This document shows positions 1-13,592 of a DNA stretch of 64,000 nt, one piece after another (the stretch's first letter is position 1; every line of letters starts with the position of its first letter). Location: contig OZ234495.1 in the NCBI GenBank assembly GCA_965153455.1, positions 3,162,001-3,226,000 on the forward strand. Reading direction: 5' to 3'. Made by a program: the position numbers and the translations under genes. The stretch is from Sphagnum compactum (Eukaryota > Bryophyta > Sphagnopsida > Sphagnales). The notes below the pieces were generated by a model. That model was given only the letters and a program-made list of their open reading frames with translations. It made no database searches and was not told where the DNA came from.

Positions 1-919
1 ACCACAAAAATTGATAGTTTTCTGAGTTTTCCCCTTTGCCCCCCACCCCACCCTTATTATATGTTAATGTTTTTTTTCTGATTCTCACCCTGTTTATGAC
101 CAAACTCAAGGATTTAGTGATGTGTTTTCCTTAGATTATAGGTAATTCTACTATCCCTTAATGATCATATCTTTTTGCAAGTCCATATTAATTAGTTGTG
201 GGTGCATGTTTTGACAATTTGTTTTTTTGCAATGAGCCGTTTGTTGGCCTATCATCAAAAATATTATGAAATCCTCCAAATAAAAATCACATTTCTTACA
301 TTTTTTTACACAAACATTGTCTTACATGATCATATAAGTGTATTTGTTTTACACTTACACTATTTTACACAACTACATAAAACCATATAAACATATTTAT
401 TTTTAAACTTATATTTACACATTTCATGTTTTATATTTACATCTACACAGAATGTAAGTCCCCAAACCATTTACATGGACAATATTAGTATATACCAATG
501 TTGACCAATTATTTTTTTCTTAATAATTGTCATGTAGTTTTTTAAAAAAATTGGTAGGCCATATAAATTATTGATATCAATATATAATCGTTTTTTGAAT
601 GGGTCATCAAAAACATTTGGGCAATAACCATTGGTTATGTATAAGGTAGGTTCTCAAAAAAAAATTAGTTTTTTTTACATTTTCAAATATTGATATCAAC
701 CAAACTCAATGATAATTAAGTCATTGAAATAGGTTAGTAAATTTTTGAAATTTCAATAGTAAGGTTACCAATTTAATCAATTATCAAAAAATCAATAACC
801 AATTGGTAGGTTATTAATAATCGGATTGATAATTGGTTGATAACCATGTCAAAATTCAATAACTATCTAACATTGGAATATTTCAATATACTAAAAATCA
901 ATCTTTGACTCAATGGGTG

Positions 920-1090
920 TGAGTACAAAAAAAAGGAACCAAAAACCATGTCGGATAGTGGTGAACATTGTGAACTTTTTTACATATGTTTTTCTTGTGA
1001 CATTTTAAAATTATGTTAATCATTACAAGTTGTGTTAAGCGACTAATATGAAAGTTGAGGAATTCAAACTAAAAATTCATTAAATTAAAT
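920..1090 (+). repeat. Dispersed direct repeat, copy 1
   Basis: This stretch is recognisably similar to 4470-4600 in the same orientation. Both contain accatgtc followed by a gtggtgaa-like block, then catatgtttttc/g, and then gttaatcatt-ccaagttgtgttaa. The divergence is considerable, so these are old copies of one family. No coding capacity is seen. Confidence 0.6.
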
Positions 1091-1779
1091 TCTAGGTTTT
1101 GGTTTTTAAAAAGGATGTTTGAACTTGAATAGATGATGTGTCAAATGTGGTTAATTTTACAAAGGACCAGGTAAAGGACTATTGTAATAATATAATTTTG
1201 AAGGTAAAAAAATTTAAATGATAGCAACCTACTACCCAAGTTCAAAAAGCACTCACAATTTAAAAGATATGGAATTTTAAAATTTTAAAAATTCAGAATA
1301 TTTTTTAAATTTTCAAGAGTCCTTTACCACATGTAAATGGGGTGTAATGTCCATGACATACAAACAAAGTTGTAGTTTATGATACAAAAACCAAAAACCT
1401 AAAGTAATTAGCATTTTTTGGTATGATTCAAAATGATGATAAATTTCCAAGATGAAATACAAAATTTGATAGAAATTACGCACTTTGAAAAATTCATATT
1501 TATTCAACAATGATTAACTCAAAACATATGATCTATTGGGGCAACTATGTGTATTTTTAATAACAAGTTGCAAAAGATTTCATTCAAATTTTCTTTCATA
1601 TGAAAAAGTGAAAAAGAACTAAAAAAGACTCACAATCCCTTTGTAAAATAATCCTATTGGCTCTTTTTTATGTACTTGCACCCCAATAAATTAAACCATG
1701 GTTTTTCTTCAATTTCTCCAAGGTAGATGGCTACCATTTACTTCTATTTATATACTTAGGTGGCATATCTATATTTGGG

Positions 1780-2050
1780 CTAGTGGGTGGGTGGGTAGGC
1801 AAGTAAGTAGATAGGGAGGTAAAGAGGTAGGTAGTATGTAAGTACGTAGGTGGTTAGGTAAATAAGTAAGTAATATGTAGGTGGATGGGTAGGTGGGTGG
1901 TACGAAAGTAAGTAGTATGTAAATAAATAGATAGGTGGGTGGGTAGGTAATTAAATAGGTAGATAGGTAGGTAGGTAGTACATTTAAATAGGTGGGTGGG
2001 TGAGTGAGTGGATAGGTAAGTAGTACATTTAAGTAGGTGAAAGATAGGAA
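1780..2050 (+). repeat. Degenerate GTAG/GTGG low-complexity array
   Basis: Dense imperfect reiteration of gtaggtag and ggtgggtgg words over about 270 bases. The opposite strand has a Thr/Tyr/Leu-rich open frame here, which is only a by-product of the repeat. Confidence 0.8.
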
Positions 2051-2120
2051 ATAGGTATGTAATACTTATGTATAGTGGGCATATGTTACCTAGCATATGA
2101 TGTTTCATTTGACTAAATTA

Positions 2121-2313
2121 CATTGATCATTTTGACTAATGATGTCAATTTTTTATGTTCAACTTGATTAGATGTTTAACTTTATTAAAACACATTGAAC
2201 ATTTTGATTAATGATGTCAATTTCTTATGTTCAACTTGATTATATTTCCCACTTGATTAAAACCCATTGACCATTTTAATTAAGGTTGTTCAACTTGGTT
2301 AGATGTATCGATC
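2121..2313 (+). repeat. 72-bp tandem repeat, about 2.6 units
   Basis: Units start at 2121, 2193 and 2265, exactly 72 bases apart. Each begins with cattga(t/a/c)catttt and ends with ttcaacttgattagatg-like sequence. The third unit has an internal deletion. No gene is associated with it. Confidence 0.75.
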
Positions 2314-4469
2314 AAACAAGTCATTCTAGTTGAATTGATTGGTCAAAAAAAACATACCTTGGACCTTTAGTCAAAATGTACATGTCCATTAATCAAGAAA
2401 GACTAGTTAGTCAACTTGAACCATTTGAAAAACCAAGAATTCTAATAGTGATAGTTTTTAAATCATTCACAAATTGATGCATGAACATTAAACAAGTCAA
2501 CATACAAAACATAATATTGATAATCTAAAAGATGAATCAAACATTGATTTGCTTTTAACATTACATACAAGGTAAGGTTTATATATTTTAACACTTCAAT
2601 CATCATTATTTAGAATAGATGGAAGAACAAAGCTCCCATCCATTATCTACACATCTAAAATCAAACTTACAATGACCAACATAATCATATTTCCTACCTC
2701 AAATAACATGCATATTTAATTTGAACCTTAACACCAAATTTTATAAATATATTCATATCCACATTTCAAACCACCTAAATCCTAATGTGGCAATGTATTG
2801 AACATATTAATGAACAAACAAAAAACAAATATGAAGGACATACTTAAGCTACATACCTAAGTTATTAACTCTAGTCCTCCAACAATTGCACCTTGAAGAT
2901 TAATTTCAAAAAAACCAATACATCAACCATACTTTAAAATATTTAAAACAGTGATAAATGAACATTTTAGTAGGTATTTTCTAATTTTTGGAGATTACAT
3001 TTGATGTCCATTAATTGTATAATGTCGGGTTTTAGCAAGTGTAGTAGTTGCACAAAAAAAAGATTTAAACCCTTCAAAATACAAGAGATATAAATTGAAA
3101 AACCAATGGCTTATTTTTACATGAAAATTGACATGAGTTACAATGAAAATGGATACAAAAGAATAGATAGATACCTAAGGACTAAAAGCAATAAAAAAAA
3201 TTTGTATTACACACAACAGAAATTGACTTCATGTCCACAAGTAACTTGCAACCAATAAACAACCTTTTATCAAATAAACAAGCAAAAAGGATCCCATGGA
3301 TTGTTTATGTGATTATTGTGAAATTATTTCAATGGTCATTACATTACAAACTAGAAGACAAGGGGAAAATATGGTGTGATCATCTCTTTTGCAAGAATAG
3401 AGATTATGCACACATTCCGAACCAAGATGAGAATTCTCTTCTTAAGTTGTATAATAGATTAAATGATATCTTATTATAATTATTAAACACAAAATGCAAG
3501 ATGTATATATATACATATACATACATATATGGAAATGGACTAATATCTATCCATTTAACTACAACTTAATAATCAAAATTAGGATAACCCAACATGAAGG
3601 AAGAAGAGAATCAAAGGCATGATATATGATGGATCATCCATACCAAGTTTTTAAAGTTGTTTTCAACAAACTATGCATCATGAGCTTTGACATCAACCCC
3701 TACAACCTAAAATGTTAGGTTAGCTAGTAATCACCTTTTCAAAACCCACTATATATGCCAAAAGACAATCATAAATTCCCAATTAAGATTCCCAAATAGT
3801 TACATACAACATTTATATAGTTGCATAAGACAAGTTACAAAATATTCTAGTCTTTTTTCTAGTTTTTTCACTCCCAATTTTCTATTGTTGATGACTAATG
3901 GTTGAAAAGACTAAATTATGTGAATTTGGCAAAGATTGTAGTGTAACCTAAGGAATGATTTGAACACAAACTTATGAGTAGACTTTGGCAACATGTGTAA
4001 TTGTTACCTCAATATTGTTGGACTGCATGAATGCACAACCAATTAGAGCCCAATGATTTTATATATGAACCACTCCAAAGTACAAGCTTGAAGATCTAAA
4101 AAACATGTTACAAGTTTCAATAAAAATGTTTTAAAACAAAGAAAGAAAATGTGATTTTCATGTGCTACAAAAGGGTTATAACAACCTTTGATTGGATTTT
4201 ATGATGGTAATTCAATGAAAGGAAAAGATGGCATAAAAACAAAAAAAACATGATACATACATAAACAATAATGCTTGCCACCACTTTAGGAATTAGGATT
4301 TATGATGTTCATATGACTATTTTCAAAATGTGAACCTGCAATCAAATAACTTGACAAGGAATTGAACCCTAGTCCCAAAGTGATGTTATGCATTGCAATT
4401 CAAGTTCTACCTACACCCACACACTCATTAGACATCACATAAATCTTTACAAGGATGCAAATATACTCA

Positions 4470-4600
4470 AATGAGTCAAATACCATGTCAAATAATGGTG
4501 AAAACGATAAATTGTTTTCCATATGTTTTTGTTTTGAAATTGTAAAGTTTTGTTAATCATTCCAAGTTGTGTTAAAGGGTCCCATCATGATTGGGGTATC
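4470..4600 (+). repeat. Dispersed direct repeat, copy 2
   Basis: Diverged partner of 920-1090 in the same orientation, sharing accatgtcaaataatggtga-like and gttaatcattccaagttgtg segments. Confidence 0.6.
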
Positions 4601-5589
4601 AAAAATAGGAAAAGGGATCCTAAGACCTTCTTTAGGGCTCACTACAAAAAAACATGACTTTTCAAAAGGTCCAACTTAATTGAAATGTCCACATTGACTA
4701 AAGGGGATGGTCATTTTGACTAAAAGCCTAGGGCATGAAAGGCACGAATCACTTTTGATTGAGACATTTGAAGTGACCTTTTTGACCATGTGACAAACCA
4801 AACATTTGGTCAAAAAAGTTAGAGGTCCATTAAGATGACCAAGGGTGAATCAAATTGACCATACTTAATGGCCATTGTGATTTACAATTAGTCAAACTGG
4901 TCATTCTAATTTGACACTTAGTCAAATCAACCATACTAATTTGCTTATTTAACCTACAAGTTTATTTTGCATAGGGTACATACCAAACATAAGTTCATAA
5001 CTAATAAACTTTATATTAAGCATATTACACATAATAACTATTTCAACTTAGTACATTAATTAGTTAATATTTAATAATTGATAATTAATACTCAATAATT
5101 TATGATTAATATTTTATATAATTAATTAGTTACCAAATAAATTTCAATTAATACCAATAATTAATTCATCATCAACTTATTAATTCATTAATTATTATTA
5201 TTATCGAATTATGAATTTAATCTAATTTTTTGGCTAATACTTGATAGTAATTTATAATAATTAATAGTAGTCAATATATAATTATAAATAATGATTGATA
5301 AGTGATTATTTTAAACTAATTTTTTAGTTTTTAATAATTTATTATATATTAATTCATAATTATTAATTCATAATAAATAATCAATAATCAGTAATTAATA
5401 TTAAATAACCAATAATCAGTAATTAATAGTAAAATATTATTATTTATTTTTAATATTTCATATTTCATAGGAAATATTCAATAACCAGCCATTTATATTG
5501 AATAATTATTAATTATTAATAAATACTCATTAAATAATATTTAAAATTTAGTAATTCCTAGGAAATAATCAATTATTAATCATTGATAT

Positions 5590-5990
5590 TATTTATTTAT
5601 CTTAACCTAGGCCTATTAGTTAGGTACATAGCTTAACTTAAGCTCCTTAGGCCTATTAAGTATTATCTAACTTAGGTTATGCCACCTAGGCCTATTAGAT
5701 AAGTATGTAACTTAACCTAGGCTACTTAAGCCTACTAGATGCATAACTTAAGCCTGGACCTACCTAATAGGCTAGGTTTATTAATAGGTTAGCAGGTATC
5801 TACATAACCTACTAAATATATAACATAGGCATAAATAACTTATTAAGTAAGTATAAACATTAACCTAGTAAGTACCTATAAAACTTAATAGACCATAACT
5901 TACATGTTACCTAGGTACATGCATTTATTAATAGGTACCTCCTACCTACTTAGGTTACCTTACTTTAACCTACCTATTTATGTAAGTAGT
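5590..5990 (+). repeat. Degenerate CCTAGGCCTATTAG tandem repeats
   Basis: The near-palindromic words cttaacctagg and cctaggcctattag recur at irregular intervals of roughly 30-50 bases. They then decay into taggta/cctacc words. This is an old minisatellite-like tract with no coding signal. Confidence 0.65.
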
Positions 5991-6119
5991 GTAAAAAAAT
6001 TCAAGTTCATTTAGTACAATATGCATGTTGAAAAACATTTCATGGAAGTTGATTACTATATGTTGTTCAAATACATGATTTTTGACACATACTAAGGATT
6101 TTTCTCATTAATTTAATCA

Positions 6120-6270
6120 ATCAACAGATTTTTACAAGAGGTTCCAGCAAGTAGCCAAAATATATGAAGAATTCTTAAGGTATACTACACTCATCTTTGG
6201 TCTATAGCCAAAATTGGCTAAATCTTCTTGTGCATGATTGCCAGCTTAACTACATCACAAAATTGGAAAA
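6120..6270 (+). repeat. Dispersed repeat pair with 9478-9630
   Basis: Shares with 9478-9630, in the same orientation, a series of blocks: ttccarnaggtagcca, atagccaaa.ttg.taaatc, catgat.gccanct and ctacatcacaaaa. Diverged copies of one element of unknown class. Confidence 0.6.
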
Positions 6271-6299
6271 AAAAAAAATGTTCCCGGATGTGAACATGC

Positions 6300-7440
6300 T
6301 GTATGGAATATAAGCTTTTGGGGTAGTCCAAATCTTGAATAGCAATCCCCCCAAGTCCTTGATCCTCTTCAGTGACAGTACTTGGGTATCAATGGTAAAG
6401 AACTTTGTTGACTTTTGATTTTGCAACAAAATGTAAACCCTTGACACATTCATTGGCTCTCAAGGTAGAAAAAAGGCATGGGGGGGGCTTTAGAATGGCA
6501 CGGGGACAAGTTTTCAAATTGAGTTCATGGATGCTACTTAATTTGTTATCCATTTTTTTTTTAAAAACTATAAGTATATATATGAAACTTTAAACCTAGT
6601 AAGATAAAAGAACAACTTGACCTACATTGTATGTAGGGGGTGCACACAACAACCTAGTTATAATGTTGTAAGGGTGAGTAGTAGGCATTTCGGAATGGAA
6701 GGGAGGAATGGCCATGACTCGTATGTGTATTCTTACTTTGGGAATTGGGATTTCATGGGAATCTTTAGATCTTTAGGCCAGTGAAGTGTGGAGGCTCAAA
6801 TCTTGTTCAAATCAAATGATCTTCGGATCATTGAAAAAGTCTTAAAATGTGAGGTTCAATTTGATCAGCTCACATTATTTAAAGCAATATTGACTAGAAT
6901 TTAAATGATAATTTGAAAAGTTGCTATGCAAAAATAAATTCTGACTTCCATTGAACTTGGAACATCATTTGGAGGACGAATGATGTTCAATTGAAGAACT
7001 TGATAATTAAGATGTTGAAAAGTTCTCTTAAAAGTCTATGAAATAAACATTTGATTCAACGAAAGTACATATGAATTCCCAAGTTTCAAGATTCATTTTA
7101 AAGGATTCTCACTTTGCCAAAAAACAATTTGGGCAAAAGTCATAAAGAGTCCATGGAAAATTACATGAATTATAAAGGGAGGAGTGCTCCCTTTACAAAA
7201 TTGGCCATTGTGAATCTTTTAAGTCCATGTGAGCTTGTCAAGTCGGTTTGGTTTGAAATTGCATTAAAACTAACTCATTTTGTTCAATTCTACAATATTT
7301 CGCACATGCTTGAAAATTTGAAAGATTTTGAAAGCACTAAAATTGAAAGAAAAATGAAATTTAGTCCTTATGACATGGTATTTGTGGGATCTTGTATATT
7401 CGTTATAAAGTTTAAAAATTGTAAATGATGAAAAATATTA
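6300..7440. other. No supported gene; one unassigned open frame
   Basis: A 104-codon plus-strand frame at 7114-7428 is free of stops. It has no motif I recognise, and it abuts a dispersed repeat starting near 7440. It may be a fragment of a transposon reading frame. Confidence 0.4.
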
Positions 7441-8260
7441 ATGAAAGGTGACCATTAGTTCCAAAAAATATGATATTTTGGTGAAAGTGACAAAAACTTA
7501 TCACAAAATTTGACAGTTTTCAATATCTATGGAACTTTGTTATATCATAGTGAATGTTTGGAAAACATTTTGTAATTAAAATTTTCAATTAATGGTGGTT
7601 TACATCCCAATATATTGTTGTATCATAAATTAGAGCAAATATGAAAAAAATTATTATTAATTGGAGTACATTTTCATTTTGCAACAGACCTATCACAATG
7701 CTGCAATTATAAAAAGGATTACAAAGGACTAGACTTAATGGTAGTTTATTTAAGAAATTTTGCACATGTAAAAAAACAACCATGAAAAGAAATCTTTTTC
7801 ATTAAAATTTTCAAATTCTTTTCAAGTTGTGAAGTTCATGCCAGATGTTTTAAAAATATTTGTTGATACATTACATTATAATAATGATGAAAATTATTAT
7901 TTTTTAAGTTATAAAATGTTCTTCCATTGAAGCTGTAGATGGGCTAAATGTTATTTTTATCATTTTACATTTTTAAAATGAGTTTTCAAAATTAATTTTT
8001 AAAAATGATTAATCGATGTAAAATAAGGGTTCCAAATCAATGTTTATAAAAGTATTAATGTATTTTTACACAATGATACAATTACCAATCAATTGCATAT
8101 TGATGAGTTTAATAACTTATTTTATGTTTGAAATTCAATTACTACATATGATCTTTAAAAAAATTCAAATTGGATAAAATCTTACATGTTATTATTTTTT
8201 ATACTATACATTGTAGTCCTAATTTTCTCTAAAATTGTTGACATCATAATGTGCTTTCAC
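7440..8260 (+). repeat. Large dispersed repeat, inverted copy at 16680-17430
   Basis: Over about 800 bases this segment matches the reverse complement of 16680-17430. Shared landmarks include ttcaattaatggtggtttac, the acatgtaaaa..acaaccatgaaaag block, ttgtgaagttcat and caattgcatattgatg. Divergence and indels are extensive. It is AT-rich and lacks a conserved reading frame, so it is probably a non-autonomous or decayed transposon. Ends are approximate. Confidence 0.7.
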
Positions 8261-9477
8261 CAATTTTTTGTTCCATGTTAAGCATTTAAACAAGAAATAA
8301 CTTACATTTTTGGCATTCTCAAAGAAATTATAATTCAAAATAATTTTAGTCTAAATTTCAAATTTCTGAAATGTGATCCACTCTAGGTGGCCAATACCAT
8401 ATTACATCAAATTACTGTATTTTTCGTTTTTTTCAAATTTTGATGTTCTTGATGATTTGAAACATTATTTTGAAAAAAAAATCAACTTTTGGGTTGTATG
8501 TTTTCAAAATATCATTGAATTTGAAAAAAAAAAAATTCAAACCAAAATTGTGTTGATAGTGATGATTGAAATAAATTTATATTCAACATATTAAGGTTTA
8601 TTTTATGATTACTTCCGATTTACAATAATAAGGATCAAGAGTTGCATACTATGCACTGGATGCTTTTACCCCTGGTGACAAGGAGCTACATAGTGCACAG
8701 AAAGTTTCAAAAAAATTGGAGAAACAAATTTGAAAACTAGCACTAATCTAGTTTCATGAGCTTGGGATGTGCAAAAATTCCTCTAAACTTCAGCTGCAAA
8801 GTATTAAAAACTGTTGAAACACAACAATTGGGCTAGAATTACCATTCTTTCAGTGTCAATTCAATAACTTGGTGACACACACCCAAGGAAAAACAAGCAT
8901 CCAGGCCAATTAGGACTTGCCACCTGTTCAAAATCCAAAGAAACCCTAAACCCTGACCTATCCAATTTACCTTAAACCTGAACCTAACTAGAGTGCAGAA
9001 GAGCTGATTGTTACTGAATTTAGTGCGCACTTTTAAAGTACACCTGGTTCTTTCATTTCTTTGACCGCTGTCTCAAGGCTCAACCTGGTCTCACCCCTGT
9101 GAGCTTTTAGGGGTTCAGGAACCAGCTAAAGAACCAATGGGGTCTCTCTTCTGCTTCCCACTATCCCCCACAAACACTAGGCAGTGCAAACATCACATGT
9201 ATCTGTATCAGCATTGTCCCAGATTAATGAGGGATTAGTGAACTGTTGTTAATCAAGGTTTTCTTTTCCAACAATACTTTCAGACCAAGTGTGATATGAG
9301 TTACAAGGTTTAATGTTTGACGTTTGATGACTAAGTGTAACTTAGAAGTTAGTACATACATAGTACGCTGACCAGGAAGGTGTTGCTCTTGGTCATGCTG
9401 GCTCAGTTGTTTTTTTTTTGGTCAAACATGTGAGAAATTAGTGTTTTCTTGGGGTTTCTGATTGTCAAACATCCAAA

Positions 9478-9630
9478 AGGAATTTCAACAAAATGTTCCA
9501 ATAGGTAGCCAACAATTATAGAAGGATGAACTTAAGTGTTTTTACTCTCCCTTTTTTTTTAATAGCCAAATTTTGTTAAATCATCTTCTCATGATGGCCA
9601 CTCTTGCTACATCACAAAAGCATGGAAAGA
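9478..9630 (+). repeat. Dispersed repeat, second copy of 6120-6270
   Basis: Diverged partner of 6120-6270, in the same orientation. Confidence 0.6.
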
Positions 9631-9776
9631 AAGGGGGCAAAAAAACCAACAAACAACAACAGTTGTGCTGGCTGTGCAGCCCACTTCTATATAGAAAAAT
9701 GCAGGCCCGGATCCTGATCAGGAAGAGGCTCAAGTCAGGCTAAGAAGTCTCCAACATATACACATTACAACATTCA

Positions 9777-10102
9777 ATTCCCTAGCTAACCATGGTGGTT
9801 AGCACCCAGTTGTGTTTTTTACTATCTACCTACTAACAACCTGCAAGCAAGCTACCTCCTTGCAAGCAGGTTGCTAGTGGGTAGGTAGTAAAAACTGTAG
9901 CCCTTACCTATGTATAAACCATATTATACTATCCTAGTAATCACCTATTTTCCTACCTATCTACCTATATATCAGACCTACTTCTTACAAAATGGGTTAC
10001 CATGGTGAAACCAGATAAATTAACTCAGTTGAGGTTCATACACAATTGAGTCATAATGGGCATCCAGTGGATGGTGCACTGCTGGGTGCTAGTTCACTCT
10101 GG
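9777..10102 (+). mobile_element. 5'-truncated TIR element (family of 35943-36375)
   Basis: Matches the interior and right end of the full copy at 35943-36375. It has the ccctagctaaccatggtggtt start, an internal inverted repeat built from ctacctactaacaacctgc and gcaggttgctagtgggtagg, and the taaaccat/cctacctatctacc middle. The right terminal repeat atggtgcact-gctgggtgctagttc is at about 10072-10096. The left terminal repeat is absent. Confidence 0.8.
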
Positions 10103-12090
10103 TCGTGTTAGCCCTGAAGTTGCACTTGGCCAGTGTACTACCCACCACTGGTATGTGCTTAAATATAACCAAATCTATCATTTAGCCAGGCTGTTGTTGA
10201 CAACTGTCCCCTGTGAACATAAACCCATCACAAACCCATCTCCTCTAATGCCTCAGCACAACATGTTGTGGATGAAGAACACTAAAAAAAGCCTTGAGCG
10301 GCAGTACAATGACTTTGGGCCTGCATTTTGACACAAGATGTTAATGCTGATAAAAGCCACTGCACATTCCAATACTTGCTCTTGATTGGTCAAATTGATC
10401 GATTGGTTGACGTGATTTGGTATTAGCAGTTACTCACCTTTTCCAATCCCAGTTTCATGTCTATGGGTGGAGTTACTCTTTTAACATAAGTCTAGTAGTG
10501 CACGCTAATGTCATGTTCAACATTAGCATCTTCTTAGAAGTTCCATTTCTTCACAAAAATAAGAAAGTGATCAAATGAATGGTTTCTGTGTAGTTTCAGC
10601 TGAGTAAATTCAATTTGAGTTCCTTTGATGACCAACTAAATAATTCAAGAGAAACTAGTTCACAGCCTTTGATAATGACAGTTGGATCTGTATGTACATG
10701 AACTGCATATCACATAAGTAGTTGACTTGTTACCAGCTTATAATATTACCTAGTTGTTTGAATTTCGGATGAGCCAACTGCGGATCTCATCGTCAAAATA
10801 ATCATTCAGTTTTGACGGTTTTTGTTTTACTGTAAGAGCATCTCCAACATTGTTCAGTATGCCAAGTTTAGTTATTTACATTTCTCCAACGCCACCCATA
10901 AAACTGGGACTGCAAATAGGTGGGAGATTACTAATAGCAAACCACTTGGACCAGTCATTATCATTAGCCAATCAGAAACACTGAGGTAGCTGCCTCCATC
11001 ATGTTAGTCCCTTAGGCCCTAGTAGTGTACACAACCGGCTGGATACAGCGTGGGTTCTGTAAGAAGGATTCACTTGCTGGTAATATACAATGTGCAGACA
11101 CGCCTGAAACGATCAACAGCAAACTAATCAATTGGCAGGAACCGTATGTAATATTCTTGGTAACTTGTGTAAGGTTTTTGTGCGTATGCACCATTCCCAG
11201 GATGTCATTTCGACATCAAGTTTCTGCCTGAGCGGGTAGTACTATATATGCTAGGGTTTTTTATGTATGAATCATCGTTAGCTGTTGTACCTCATGCGCA
11301 GAAAATGCCAACAAACGGATCAATTACCTTTAGTACAAATGTTTTCTTTGTCGTCAAACCGCAGATCACAAAAAGTTGTAGATAATTAGTGTCATCTAGC
11401 CCCACTAGCCGCTTGCTCCTAGTGCCATCCAGGTTGTGGACTTAATCAGACTGATCAGATCTTAGATTGTGGAATAAAAATCGGCATTAACTCGTTGGAG
11501 CTTCCATCATTATATAGGACTGAGTGAGCAAATTGTCAACGCCCCAGAAATAGATCTTATAAAAGAAGTTTGCAGGAAACTGAAAGACTATACTCGAAAA
11601 AAGAACTTGCTGTAGTGTGCATACAACTAGCTTGATTTCAGTAGCCTTTTCTTTGACGTTACATGCTCGTTTTATCGCTGGATTAAGACCTCCCGGACTA
11701 GCTTGCTGCACATGCAGTTTCTGCGGCTTTCTTCATCATGAGAGTGTATGTACAAGAAGTCAGCTTGTGGCAGGGAAAACCCATAAGCAACAAAGGTGTA
11801 GCATTATCACCAAGGCACAAATCAGTTGTGTTCCAGCTCACTGCAGCTCCTCTTGAGAATGGAGCAGACCTGTCAGCCCGTCGGATTGACATGCACATGT
11901 TAAGCCTAATGACAGTCTTATGATCAGTTTAGTGCCGTCGGTCAACCAAGGCTGCCAATACGCCGGACTAAATACATATGTAGCGTGATCTCACCTGATC
12001 CGATCCACGATCATGAACTGCAAGAGAATTGTAGTCAGCCTGTGATGATCTGCACTATCGCATGTGGAAAATGAAATCAATCTAAGGGTC
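10103..12090. other. No supported gene; low-copy looking DNA with one MITE end
   Basis: Less AT-rich than the flanks, with overlapping frames on both strands that show no family motif and no linked exon structure. At 10833-10845 a taa followed by gagcatctcc matches the terminus of the Tourist-like element at 13593-13890, but I found no matching right end nearby. It is therefore a probable solo or truncated element end. Confidence 0.45.
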
Positions 12091-12382
12091 TCTTTTCGAT
12101 TAGGCTACTGTGATCACAGTTATACACAGCACAGTGTGCTGTGATCAGAGCAACACACTGGAAAGCCACTGACATAGGGCCTTGTTTCTTGCTGCAGGGA
12201 CAAGTTAGGCACTCTTGGAACCACATGTTCTCATGAAAAAGGAACAGATGTTACTGTATGATGAGTCATAGTTTGACTCAAAGCTTCTGCCATTCGATTT
12301 GAATGCTGTGAGATGGCTAGTTGAAAAAACATAACCGAAAGCCGCCGTGATCTGTGTGATCAGAAGCAGCCTAATGGAAAGA
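12091..12382 (+). mobile_element. Probable TIR MITE with ~30-bp termini
   Basis: The left end (12091-12118) reads tcttttcgattaggctac then tgtgatcacag. The right end (about 12351-12382), reverse complemented, reads tctttccattaggctgct then tctgatcacacag. This gives clear imperfect terminal inverted repeats around a ~290-base element without a real gene. Inside the left part lies a 19-base palindrome (12125-12143) centred on a single g. The superfamily is undecided because no clean target duplication is visible. The frames here, including one of 119 codons, are not supported as genes. Confidence 0.65.
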
Positions 12383-12889
12383 TATCGTAAGTATAAAGGG
12401 TGAAAGATTGTCAGTACACCATATTGGTTCATAAGTACTTCAACTAGGCTGTAGGTGCATCGTTCTCGAAACCGAACCTGCGGTAAGAAAACCGATCTGA
12501 TCGTTGGCATATAAACAGTAGTTGCAAAAACTTCCGTCTGGACCCATCGAAGCTCCAACGCCAAAATACATCATCACTGGGTGATATGCACCTGCAGCTG
12601 GGTTGACTATAGCTATTTTTGACATGTGACACTATGCACTTTGTAGACCAGCTGAGTGCTGGTGTGTTTGCATCCTGCTGCAAACCAGCTACTTGTGGTA
12701 CAAGTAGTATCTAATGGCTCCACTTGCTCTCGTACCTGTAGACAGCATGCTGGGTTGGACCCACAGCTTGACTTGCAATTCTAGAAATCTTAGATTGCAC
12801 ATGTACAGATTGACCTGACAAAACCACGGAAGCTCGTGAATCGATTAATGCAGGCCTGCAGGATCTCTGCCCCCCTTGGCAAGTTCAGA

Positions 12890-13065
12890 CCAGCGAGAAT
12901 TAAAATAGGAAATGTGTTCAATGGAGTCCCCAAAAAATGAACTCGGAGTTCCCTGTAATTATAAATAGTGAGCTCATTCCTCAAAATGTGGGACCAAATG
13001 AACTCTGCATCGGTCCTTAGTCTCTCTCCCTCTTGAGGGACAAAACCAATGAAGGCCAAAGAGGT
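12890..13065 (-). repeat. Dispersed repeat pair with 18600-18760
   Basis: The two segments share, in the same orientation, ttaaaataggaaatgt, atg(g)agtccc, cctcaa.atgt.ggacca and tagtctctc.c. Here the minus strand carries a 103-codon open frame (12790-13101), but the other copy is broken. This fits a transposon-derived reading frame of unknown type rather than a host gene. Confidence 0.6.
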
Positions 13066-13592
13066 TTTTTTTAAATAAAATTTGTAATGTAACCAAAGCA
13101 TTGATCGCCCACAAATGAAATTTTGTCAAATTTGGGTATCAGGAAGTCACTCTAAGTTGTATATTTCTGGAAATATTTGAGATTAAAATTTTTAAAAAAT
13201 TGGTCTGTGCTATGAAATAATGGAATAATGAAAAGATATTTTATTAATATTATAAATATATTCTCATAATGAATTCTAAGCACCTTGTTTACATTTAATT
13301 GAATTCTAAATTTCATTTCCTAATGAATAAGTTACACCTTACATTTCTTTGCACATTGTTTGGGAAAAAAATGGAAGTTACTTTCACGAGACTGGGCTAT
13401 AATATGAATGTAAAATAATGTAAATATCCTTCTATATTCTAAGCTACTATTGGAGTCTATTATAAAAATCTGATTATTCACAAAAAAAAATTCTTGAAAT
13501 CTGTTGAATATGAACCTTTTTGTTTTGATGAAATATCATTTGCATAGGTCGAAATTTGGTGAAATTTCACCCAAATTATATCACTGGGGTTA

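Larger units (their letters stand above)
1..6100. other. AT-rich gene-free filler
   Basis: No convincing coding exon is visible. The sequence is strongly AT-rich, has many short stop-bounded frames and holds several decayed repeats listed separately. An alternating TA/CA run lies near 3505-3532 and a very AT-rich TAAT-type stretch at 5030-5580. It reads as old, degraded transposon and intergenic DNA. Confidence 0.6.

Noticed and set aside
12205-12564. 119-codon minus-strand open frame
   Set aside because: It crosses the right end of the MITE at 12091-12382, shows no family motif and overlaps several equally open frames.
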